The position numbers and the translations under genes are program-made. Positions 45,525 to 55,196 of a stretch of DNA of 64,000 bases are shown here, in pieces. Positions within the stretch are counted from its first letter, which is position 1. Every line of letters begins with the position of its first letter. The DNA lies in assembly GCA_036852015.1 (NCBI GenBank), contig JAANDG010000522.1, forward strand, positions 1 through 64,000, written 5' to 3'. This DNA is from Pelodera strongyloides (taxonomy: Eukaryota; Nematoda; Chromadorea; Rhabditida; Rhabditidae). The notes below the pieces were generated by a model. The model was given only the letters and a program-made list of their open reading frames with translations, had not been told where the DNA came from and ran no database searches.

Positions 45525-48500
45525 CTATACGAGTTGTTTGTGTTTATCCTTTTCTGTGGGGAAATCGAGGGATATAGCGGAGTCGGGGCTTTTGCCCTCT
45601 ATCCTAAGTGACTTTGAGTTGGGTTCTTCGGGAGTGATCTGAAAATTGGCATAAATGTGTCGAAGTAAAGACGTACATGAATTACCATGCCTGTGGTTAG
45701 CGGAGGGTTATCGCGTGTAAGATTTAAAGCTTGGTGTAACTGTACGAGAGACGGCTCGTATGTAAGACTTCAATTTAGCTTATTTGTCTGAACAGGGATA
45801 GTTAGAGGTAGAGGAGAGCTACCGTAAGACCTGCAAGTTGTGTGCACACACGGAATTAGTCAGCGTTTGTACCACACAGTAGCGGCTTTATAAGAATTCA
45901 TTATACCGCTTATGTAGCAAACTATTATACGCACCTTGTCCTTGTTGTGTCTCTTGTAACATTTGCGTATGAAGTAGAGTGCGATTAGTGGTTTATCAGT
46001 GGAGAGAATTATCACGAAAAGTATGACTAGACTGATATCGACTTCGGGTTCCGGAAGACACCACATCATAAGGATTACGGCAACACCTGTGGAATATTTA
46101 AAGAGGTATGGCACGTGGTTTGGTGCGCAGGGCCAGATTATCTCCTTAGGATGAGTGGTTTATCGATGAGTTATATGCAAAGGGTGTTAAGTTGGATGTA
46201 ATACATCTGCATGGGAATGCAATTGCCCTGCACAACTTTTAGATCTACGTGTCATATCGTTTTAAAGCGAAATGCTAGCCCCTTTGGCAAATTTGCATAT
46301 GATAAACAAATCCCATGTATCCTATGCTAATTTTGTACGATTGCCGTAGACGATCGTACAAAATTAGCATAGGATACATAGGATTTGCTTATCATATGCA
46401 AATTTTCCAAAGGGTCTAGCACTTCGCTTTAAAGGGATTGACACTTACCATTGTGTCTATTGCAAGGCCTTGTCACGTAATTACATAGAATTTAGTTCAC
46501 GATTTCGTATATTTCTCCGGAGAGTTTCATAAAGAAAATAAGTTTGTGAATTCTTACCAACGTTCTGAACTCCGGTCTCTATAGCTATAGTAATTCGGTC
46601 CTTCCACTCCTGTCTGAATAAAGTGGCCGTTGTATAGGCGACAATGTAGCCGGACCACGGGAGCATCATACCTAAGAAAAATATATTTGGGACTTTACTG
46701 AAATCTCACTAGCGAACAAGCGGCGCAGTCACGGCAGAAAAAACGGCGCACAACTATCATCTTGAACACGGGGTAGTAACGCGCGAGGCGCGTGCCTATC
46801 TCACGCCGCTCGTCCGCCATATTTTATAGAACGATTTAGATATAGTAAACTCACCACAAATGATGATCCTCCATGTGAAGAGGAAGAATATATAGTAATT
46901 TGCATACAGACCAGTAACTGTGAAGATTACTGTAGCACACCAGGTGGCCACCTAAAAGAACCGTTTGAGACTCTAAAAAGTTTGCAAAATTTGAATTCAC
47001 GAAATGTACAGTAACAGTAACTAAAATAGAGAGAGCCAGGCACAGTGAGCGAAGTTTTTATGAGCGTCGATTGCATGTACAGTAACCGTAAAAACCGTAC
47101 GCGAGAGAGGAAGGGTCGTAGAGGGGGAGAGTCAGACACATCGACAGAAAAAATTATGGTCGTCGATTGCATGTACAGTAGCCGAAACCATAGTGTATGT
47201 ACAATAACCGTAAGGACAAAAAGAGAGTCGTAGAGAGAGAGAGTCTAGAGAGAGAGAGTGACAGGGAGAGAGACAGAGAGAGAGAGAGAGAAGAAAAGCT
47301 GAATACCTTGATCCACCTCCTGAACCTCTCCACGGTCTTCGGTCGATAGTAGACGAACAGCATTCCGAGACTACTCGGAACAATTAGGACTGCCAGTCCT
47401 TCAATCAGAGCCCCGAAAGGTATCGCCACACGAGATGAAGTAAAGGATTTGCCGAGAGTTAGAATCCAGAAGGGCATCATTACTGAAAGAAATTGGGTTT
47501 TTAAAGCGGATGACATCCGGTTTTTGAAACGGATTTCAGAACTGTGCGTGCACAATCATAGGACACGTTTAACATTGCGGTTTGTTTTGGAAAGTCTACA
47601 CACATACACACGATGCCTAAGTTTATTGTATTTGGTGAGAAAAGTAGGACCAAAATTAGTGTCAAACCTTGATCTAAGAGGGAGAGATCTAAGAGGGATT
47701 CAATTAACATTTATAAGTTCCTCACCCATTGCTGCAATTGTCTGTGTGAAGGTCATGGTCACTGACAGATCCAGATTTCCTCCGTAAATAATAGTCCAAA
47801 ATGAGGACTTTCCTCCTCCTGGGCACGTGCTCGCGGCAAATAAAGCCAGTTTAAGCGTGAGCTGATCATCGCGGAGCCCGAACGTGGCAATGGTGAAGCC
47901 GACCTGGAGAGTTTAAATATTATTGATAAGAAACATATGTGGTGTGCGGTGTGCCCGACTGCGACGACCCTCCCGCGGGAGGTAAGACAAGAATCGAGGA
48001 AAAGGCGGGTCATTGGGGATGACGACAAAATGAATCAGCAAATTCGCCCGTGGTGCGTAGGGGAGACTCCCGCTTGTTCGTCTGCAATTGATGTGGTCCT
48101 ACACCTAAGCACAGACAGAGTCCACGGTTCTATGCTGAAGAGAAGACAATGAACGAATGGTCTTCTGGAACTCGCGTCTACTCTGCTGAGAACTTTCGAA
48201 AGAACGATTACACGCGCGCAATTTTCATGAAAATAGAAAACTACAAACTACAAAATCCACATAAAGACAAAGATAAATACTTACCAATGGCATCAACAAG
48301 AATTGGCACACAAATCCAGTCATTGGCCCGATTGGCCGCTTCATAATTCCGAGAATCCTTCCTATTTCAAGTTGAGTGCCCATGAAGAATGTGATACAGG
48401 TGATGAAGACACTTAGCACGCAAGTGAACACGAAAGAGACCTGAAGATACTTATGAAGCACGGGTAGTGCGCGGCAACAACCTGGCGCGAAAATTGCGCG

Positions 48501-50011
48501 ACTATAGCTCGGCGCGCACCCAGAAATAGGCACATATATTGTTTCGCCGCGCACCATCAAAGATTCACCGTGCGTAGAAGAAATATACAACTATTTTACC
48601 TGTAAGGTAATATATTGAGAACTACAAACGACTAGAAAGTATAAATGAACATACCTTGAGTTCCCATTCTGATCTCAACAGTCTCAAATGGTAAGCTTCA
48701 ATGGACCTGAAGATGTGAAATGTGAAATCATCTACCTGGTTCGTAAAACTTGTTGGGCAATGCACCTCGTCCAGGCGGCGCAAACTTTATTTGTAAGAAA
48801 TATATGTGAGCACGATGCACTAGTACTACTTGAAAACAACAAAACAACGTTTCTCCTTGCACGCTTGCACTCTGCACACTCTTGTAGTCCGGCCGTATTT
48901 CTAACCAATTTTACATTACGCGGTTTGCAAGTATCCCAAAAATTCGGTGTGATTCTGTCAATACTACCGTATTTCTGCACGAAACCTGCATATATAATAT
49001 GAAAATTTTTAAAAAATATTGTCGTGTAGTTCCAAGATAAGGTACGGTAAGTTTTCAGCATACTTGAAAACCCCATTATCATGTTAAAGAACATGATACA
49101 CTTTATCTCTCAATACTCTCATTTATACTTTTCCTTATATTACTGCAACTCTATTTACTTCTTATTTTAATTATTCTAATGTACCGCAACTCTAAGTTTA
49201 GCTTCACAGTTGTTTTGTAAGTAAAACATAAAAACAACTTCTATTCCCACCTGTTACCAACAGTAACGTTCATCTGCGAAAAGCCGAGAAAATTCGCCGA
49301 AATTAGAACTTCAGCCGTACCAATAAAGTCATTTGCTTGCGTCAAAGACACATTACTTGGTGCCTTCTTTACCTAAAAGAGGGGGTGTGAATTGAAGCTT
49401 AGGCGGCAATTAGGCACCTCGTACAATTAGGATCATTTACATCTAACGTGTTTGTATTACGAGTGGAAACTGAGTATGACGCGTGAAAAATCCCTGTATA
49501 AAATCAAAAACGCGTGGGTGTAAGCGCGCGTGGGTGTAGTGTATATGCCTTGACGGAGGCTTGATGCTACACGACAAAGAAAGACATTTACCTCACAATA
49601 GAATGTATCTTCACACCAAGCAGAAAACGGGAGTACAATATCTCCCGGAGGGTCATCGTCGCCTTTTTCTATTCGTACTATGATTATCCTAAATAAAATT
49701 GGCTAAAATTATCTAATTACAATTATTCCGACATCAACATTTGAGCACTTGAACGTCTATAAATTAAGAAACTTGGCGTGCAGATCGCGTGCGAAACGTT
49801 CGCGTTGTAGTAGCGTGCAAATGGCGAGCAGAATGCACGCCGTTTCCACGCCGCGCGCAATAAAGCTCTTAGACTAATGCAGCTAATATAACACCACCCA
49901 CCTCTCTTGATATTTCCTAAACTCTTCTAGTTGCGCAGGTTCATACGTAGCATTCCATGCATATACTGTAGATAAAAATGCAAAAATTTGAATATATGAC
50001 TTTGAAATCAT
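45525..50011 (-). CDS. SLC10-family sodium-coupled transporter, paralogue 1
   Basis: Complete 11-exon gene: 49902-50011, 49592-49688, 49251-49372, 48655-48706, 48285-48440, 47726-47903, 47307-47482, 46855-46951, 46558-46671, 45935-46086, 45525-45638 (TAG). All phases agree; 455 aa. The start MISKSYIQIFAFLSTVYA is a signal peptide, followed by an extracellular domain of about 125 residues with N-glycosylation sites (WNAT, MNVT), as in SLC10A3/A5. The transporter domain includes GPMTGFVCQFLLMPL, CPGGGKSS (206-213), GNLDLSVTMTFTQT and the sodium-site motif IETGVQN (E361, Q365). The asparagine expected at the end of CPGG..SN is serine here (S213). The tail is hydrophilic. Substrate cannot be read from sequence. 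A family B remnant (47504-47545), a GA-rich stretch and family C and F elements lie in its introns. Confidence 0.93.
46262..46432. repeat. family C near-perfect palindrome (copy 3)
   Basis: 171 bp, TTAAAGCGAAATGCTAGCCC to CACTTCGCTTTAA. In the intron between exons 9 and 10 of SLC10 paralogue 1. A partial family B end (about 46195-46264) abuts its left side. Confidence 0.93.
48915..49077. repeat. family F element
   Basis: CGGTTTGCAAGTATCCC to CATACTTGAAAACCCCAT, with GCACGAAACCTGCATATAT inside as in the 51034 copy. In the intron between exons 3 and 4 of SLC10 paralogue 1. Confidence 0.8.
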
Positions 50012-50413
50012 ATTAGTAGCAAATGTAAATGTAGCACTATTTGATGTCGAGCTCGTGAATAATTTACACCGGAACCTTAGTTTGTCGCAGTCTCCGTAGC
50101 CTTTTTACAGTAGCTCAACCGCCATTATACTTGGAAAAACCAATATAAATATAAAAGTATTTTTAGCTTTTATGCAACTTGCCACCGCGATGAACCCTCT
50201 GAAATGCAGGAAAGTTTGCAAACGAATAATAAAAGTTCGGATTAAACAGCAAATAAAACCTGTAGGAAAAATACAGTAGAAAATATATAGGAAAACTTGA
50301 GGTAAACAACTATTTATAAAAAGTGTTGTAACAATCGAACCATGCAAGGAAATATCGTTGAAAAAAACTTGAAGAACATGAAATTACAAGGTGAGTCAGA
50401 GTCGTCAGGTCGC

Positions 50414-50602
50414 TCTAAAGCGAAATACCGGCCGGTTTTTGAAACGCATCGAGTACACCAGCACCAGCATTCTTGGGCAGCTTATGTAAATGAACATAAA
50501 TTAGAATAAAAAATCTAGTTAAATACGAGCAAATTAGCATAAATACGTAAGAATTCAGTTGTCCACGATGCGTTTAAAAAACCGGCCGGTATTTCGCTTT
50601 AA
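50414..50602. repeat. family A MITE, close to consensus
   Basis: CTAAAGCGAAATACCGGCCG to CCGGCCGGTATTTCGCTTTAA minus the first base. Its terminal arms of about 30 bp are almost perfect inverted repeats. A CACCAG duplication lies in the left arm. Confidence 0.93.
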
Positions 50603-50665
50603 AATAAATAAAGAGCAAGTAAATCAATCAATGTACAACGAAATAAAGCATTTGTTGAATTTGTG

Positions 50666-50818
50666 TTAAAGCATAACTGCATTCCCATATGTTGTATGCA
50701 AATGAATTTAATTATTTGTCAAAAAAATGGGGCAGTTTCGCGCAGTCATACTGTCATACACCACTCGGGTTTGCAGCGTCTAAAATTCATTTCAAAACTA
50801 GCTGTTATAACGCTTTAA
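50666..50818. repeat. family B MITE
   Basis: TTAAAGCATAACTGCATTCC to CTAGCTGTTATAACGCTTTAA without its last base; the left arm lacks the TTTTTGAAACG segment. Confidence 0.8.
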
Positions 50819-51033
50819 TACCGCGCACCTCCAAACGTTGAAAAGAAAACACTCAACATTTAGACGTTGAAAAGAAAACACTTAGTACATTTTCGAACAA
50901 TAATAAAAGCAACAATGAAACATACGTCAATATAACTAAATTGCAAAACTATATGGAATACATACTAGGCTCACTGGTTCATTCTAGTGTTATTCAATAC
51001 AATTTCTTCTATACTATTGTGATATTACATTCT

Positions 51034-51190
51034 ATAATGGTGTTTCCAAGTATCCCAAAAATTCGGCGTGATTCTATCAATACTACCGTACTTCTGCACG
51101 AAACCTGCATATATAATATGAAAAACTTAAAAAATATTCTCGTGTAGTTCCAAGATACGATACATTTTCAGCATACTTGGAAACCCCATA
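51034..51190. repeat. family F element
   Basis: ATAATGGTGTTTCCAAGTAT to CATACTTGGAAACCCCATA, the best-preserved copy of this family in the window. Confidence 0.85.
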
Positions 51191-51584
51191 ACTAGGTTAG
51201 GGGTCACTAGGTGCTACAGACCTAGAGCCTTGATAAAGGTAAAATGAAAACGCTCACAACAATTTCTAAGGAAAATAGTGCTATCCACGTTCACCTCCAA
51301 TACTACAATTCAGTCACAAACTAGCATCATCAAACAGGTGTACTCAACTATTGATATACAAGAAATTCGCGCAGCAACCTCTCTTTTTACACGGTAAAGA
51401 TAGAAAATCTCCTACCGAAACACTTGTCAAATAGACTGGGCGAACACAATCAAAAGTGTCTGTTCTATTGCTTTGTTTTACTGTTCGCTCAACCATTGAA
51501 AATCCATTTATAATGAGTTCGCGGTGACGGGTTTCGAATCCTCTTTTTAATTCAAAAAAGTGATTATGATCGGGATGAGTATTA

Positions 51585-51981
51585 TTAAAGGGACATGCCC
51601 ATCAAAATAAACCTATATTTACGATACGTTCATAATGACTATCAAGCATTTTTATTACAATATATACAAACTAAATTTCACCATTATTCGCCCTAGACAA
51701 CTTTTTTCCAATGCGCTCAACGCATTTGTATACCATAAAACTGCAGATTTCAAAGCTATATATGCAAATTTTAATCGCATTATAATTTCACGATAAATTT
51801 GCATTGACGACAAGGATATTTGCGGCTTTACGGTATACATTTGAGCTGAGCGCATCGGAAAAAAGTTTTCCATGGCAAAAAAATGTGAAATTTAGTTTGC
51901 ATATATTGTAATGAAAATGCTTGATATTCACTATGGACGTATCGTAAATATAGGTTTACTTTGATGGGCCTGTCCCTTTAA
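51585..51981. repeat. family D palindromic element, 397 bp (copy 2)
   Basis: TTAAAGGGACATGCCCATCA to GGGCCTGTCCCTTTAA. Same length as the 6180-6576 copy and in the opposite orientation, with only scattered differences. Confidence 0.93.
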
Positions 51982-52190
51982 AGGGTCATTATTGGTTTAT
52001 AAATTTTATAAAATAATATTGTTGTGTCTGTATATAGAATATAGCAATAATAATAGGAAAAAGAAAGTGTCTGCCTCTAACGACCGACTCACTAGAAGCT
52101 AACGAGTAGCGCGCGCTCAGATTGCGAGACTAAGGAAGTTCCGGGGGTGCGGGGCGACAAAATGGCATGCAAATGTCGCGCGGTGAAAAC

Positions 52191-52372
52191 TTAAAGCTGT
52201 ATAATAGCCGGTCTTTGAAACAGATTTAGGATAAGGGCATTCCGCAAGTGCAAGTAAGTATACTTGTGTAATTAAAATAAAAAGATCGAGTTCAATTCGT
52301 TCACTTAGCAGAAATGCATAGGAATGCAGTTGTCCATTATATGTTTCAAAACCAGCTGTTATTACGCGTTAA
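52191..52372. repeat. family B MITE
   Basis: TTAAAGCTGTATAATAGCCG to CCAGCTGTTATTACGCGTTAA; GCATAGGAATGCAGTTGTCC on the right arm. Confidence 0.82.
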
Positions 52373-52460
52373 TTATGAGTCGAGGTCGGCGGCTAGCTAT
52401 AAGTGCACCAGTTTTTCGTTTTTATCGCTGCGCGCCACAACTTTCTCCTTTTTAATAGTT

Positions 52461-52700
52461 CATAATGGGATTTCAATGTATGGCAAAAACCTTGCGTTTT
52501 GCTTCCAAGTATTAAATGTGCATCTCATGTACGACTTTGCATACATCTTTGAAAGTTCGCCACATGATGGAAATGCACCATGCTTATAAGCAAGACGAGG
52601 CGGTCTGTGTAGATATTCTCGTGTAGTGCCAATATACCGTAAATTTTTCCATATTGGAAGCAAAATCCGGCAATTTTTATCATACATTGAAACCGCATAA
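52461..52700. repeat. family F element (subtype with ATGTATGGCAAAAA)
   Basis: CATAATGGGATTTCAATG to CATTGAAACCGCATAA, sharing TGCTTCCAAGTAT with the 60283 copy. Confidence 0.75.
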
Positions 52701-53238
52701 CAACTCACCATAGACCATTCACGTTTTGTGACAGTAATAGGCTAGGGAACACAAACTTTCCCAACTATAAACTGGAACGAAAAAGAAAACGAAAACTCGA
52801 ACCTTATAATAGCGTTGTTTCATGAAAAAGTACCATAGTTTCCGGTGATCAATCCCTCAATTAAAACATACATCGTAATTAAAAGTTCATAAAAACGAAC
52901 GTACAACGACCGCACACAGACAAAACCACATCATACAGATAAAGTACCGGTCTACCGGTTAATGCTGTTTTACATACAATATTGGTCTAACAATACCACG
53001 TCACATAATTAGCTGTATTGGTCAAGTATTGGGCAACGAACCATAGTAAACAATATGAAGGGACACTCACGCAGTATAATTAAAACAAAACCACAAAAAG
53101 TGTTTGTGCAACCGGGCTGGGCTCTAAGCTAATTTGACAAATCTACTATTGCAATGCTTCACTACAAATCGGTGTGACTCATATATTTTCGTCAAATTTT
53201 CATTAGTTCACGTTACTGGAGTATACATTAGTTAGGGT

Positions 53239-53315
53239 TCATGTGGTTCACTTCCTGCGGCAACAACGCGTACGCCGCGTTGCTTCCCGTAGCATTTAGT
53301 AGCACATGAAATAAT
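53239..53315. repeat. direct repeat flanking an LTR-like block (left)
   Basis: CATGTGGTTCACTTCCTGCG followed by GCAACAACGCGTACGCCGCG and AGTAGCACATGAAA. Near-identical copy at 54151-54228. Confidence 0.85.
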
Positions 53316-53559
53316 GTAATTCGGTGTGATTCTTATATATTTTCGTCAAATTTAAATTAGTTCATGTTATTGGACTATACATTAGTTAGGGTGCATGTGC
53401 TCACTCGCACTGGTATAGTGATTTCCCAGTAGTATTTACCCATATTACTTTATTATATCCTTCGTATAGTTATCAAGATCAATATCCTTGTTGAGTTCTT
53501 GTTAGTTTCAAATCACTCATTATCCCACGAGTGTAACATCAACAAAGGATGCACTTTAC

Positions 53560-54150
53560 TTCATCCTAACTGACCCCCAGTCAGTAACCGCTTAGAGAGT
53601 GTGCATTATGAAGAGGATTAGCCTCGCCCCCGTGAACTCACAAAAGGTGATGTAATGAACGTGTTAGTTAGTATGCAAATGAAGGAGGTTAATAAAGATG
53701 CATACATTTGTTAGGTAGCATGAGATTTCTCTATACGCAGATAGAGTTCCTCCTGCTCCGCCCATAAACGTACGGTACTTAAGCCTACGATTCCCCCTTA
53801 TCGGGATGGCCGCTCGGAGATGGACCGAGCGTGTCCATCCATCTCTAACAACCTTCCAAGCGTGTGTGGTGAGCTTAAGTGCTCCCGCGATCGCTTCATC
53901 TCTACCTCAATACAAGACGTGTGTGGTGAGCTTAGTTGCTCTCGCGATCGTCCTTGTATTGCGTCGTCACCTAAAGACCCGTGTGTGGTGAGCTTAATTG
54001 CTCTCGCGATCGGTGTCTTTCTTCCACTTGTTTTGTGTATTTGGTTGTGCTGAATAAATCTGTTCTATAAACAGGTGTTTATTGACGCAGTCCAGCCGCA
54101 TCACAAGACACCAGGTATTGTCACTAGCGGTGGTGACAGTACAGTGCATA
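53560..54150 (+). mobile_element. candidate solo LTR-like block
   Basis: Contains three tandem units built on GTGTGTGGTGAGCTTA plus CTCTCGCGATCG (about 53859-54013). An AATAAA-type signal follows (TGCTGAATAAATCTG, 54048-54062), and GGTGGTGACAGTACAG lies just downstream. Boundaries are uncertain and no protein-coding part is present. Confidence 0.4.
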
Positions 54151-54228
54151 CTTTCATGTGGTTCACTTCCTGCGGCAACAACGCGTACGCCGCGATGCTT
54201 CCCGCAGCATTAGTAGCACATGAAAGAA
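54151..54228. repeat. direct repeat flanking an LTR-like block (right)
   Basis: Second copy of the CATGTGGTTCACTTCCTGCG unit, about 912 bp from the first. Confidence 0.85.
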
Positions 54229-54550
54229 TGTACATCATATTATGTATCTCAACTTCTCCACCGTATTATGTTCCAAATTATCAGGAGTAATACTTGTTTT
54301 CAATTTCACATATGTAGTAGAATTTAATAAACGTTTCCAAAGAACTGTTTTCGCTTTCTTACATACATCGAAGTAACTTTTGTTACAGACGTTCATTAAA
54401 CTAAACACAAGGTTTTTTGTATCTTGTTTTGATGTGCATAACTCACAACATCCCATTTCTACCATGCAAAAAACACCAACCAATCCAAAAAAAGAAGCAT
54501 TGCTTTACGCTTTACTGCTTTGTTTATTTTGTTTATAGATTGTTCATAGC

Positions 54551-54707
54551 TTAAAGCGAAATACCAGCCGGTTTTTGAAACACCGAACACACCGGCATTC
54601 TCCTCCAGCTTATGCAAATGAAAATAAATTAGAATAAAAAATCGAGCTAAAAGTAAATTATCACAGACACTTGAGAATTCAGCCGTTCACGATGAGTTTC
54701 GCTTTAA
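54551..54707. repeat. family A MITE
   Basis: TTAAAGCGAAATACCAGCCG to GATGAGTTTCGCTTTAA; the right arm has lost about 20 bp of the CAAAAACCGGCC segment. Confidence 0.85.
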
Positions 54708-54800
54708 AGTTATAGATAATCCGGTTTTGAAACGGATTTTGGATGACTGCACCCCCATGCATCATATACAAAGGAGTCTGATTGGAATAAATAAACGACT
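54704..54800. repeat. family B fragment sharing a TTAA with the neighbouring family A element
   Basis: TTAAAGTTATAGATAATCCG then GGTTTTGAAACGG and GACTGCACCCCCATG. The right arm is missing. Confidence 0.6.
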
Positions 54801-55038
54801 ACTATAATGCTGATTTTGCCATGTTTTAACACCAATAGCAAACAAGAAATAAAAATCTTTATTTCAAATACCAAATGATTTATTTTCTATGAGACACTAT
54901 TAGCTCTATTATTTAACCGTGATTAAAAGATACAGAAATCTATAAAAATTCTACAATTCTACGTAGACAAGCACCAAATTATTATTGCATTAAACGAATT
55001 ACAAAATGTGGAAGAAATGTGAAAGACGATTCTTGACC

Positions 55039-55196
55039 TTAAAAATTGTCGCTTTTTGGAATGTATGGTGCACAACTGAATTCCTATGAGATGCCAAGCG
55101 TGCTTACACTGAGAGGAATCGTACGCATTTGCATACAACACACGGGAATACAGTTGGACTTCATAAGTTTCAAAAACCAGATGTTACATCGCTTTA
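55039..55196. repeat. family B MITE abutting a stop codon
   Basis: TTAAAAATTGTCGCTTTTTG to ACCAGATGTTACATCGCTTT. Its last bases coincide with the TAA stop (55194-55196) of SLC10 paralogue 2. Confidence 0.8.

Larger units (their letters stand above)
50012..55193. other. repeat-filled interval between the two SLC10 genes
   Basis: About 5.2 kb separates the start of paralogue 1 from the stop of paralogue 2. It contains family A, B, D and F elements and an LTR-like module at 53.2-54.2 kb. No promoter element is identifiable. Confidence 0.6.
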
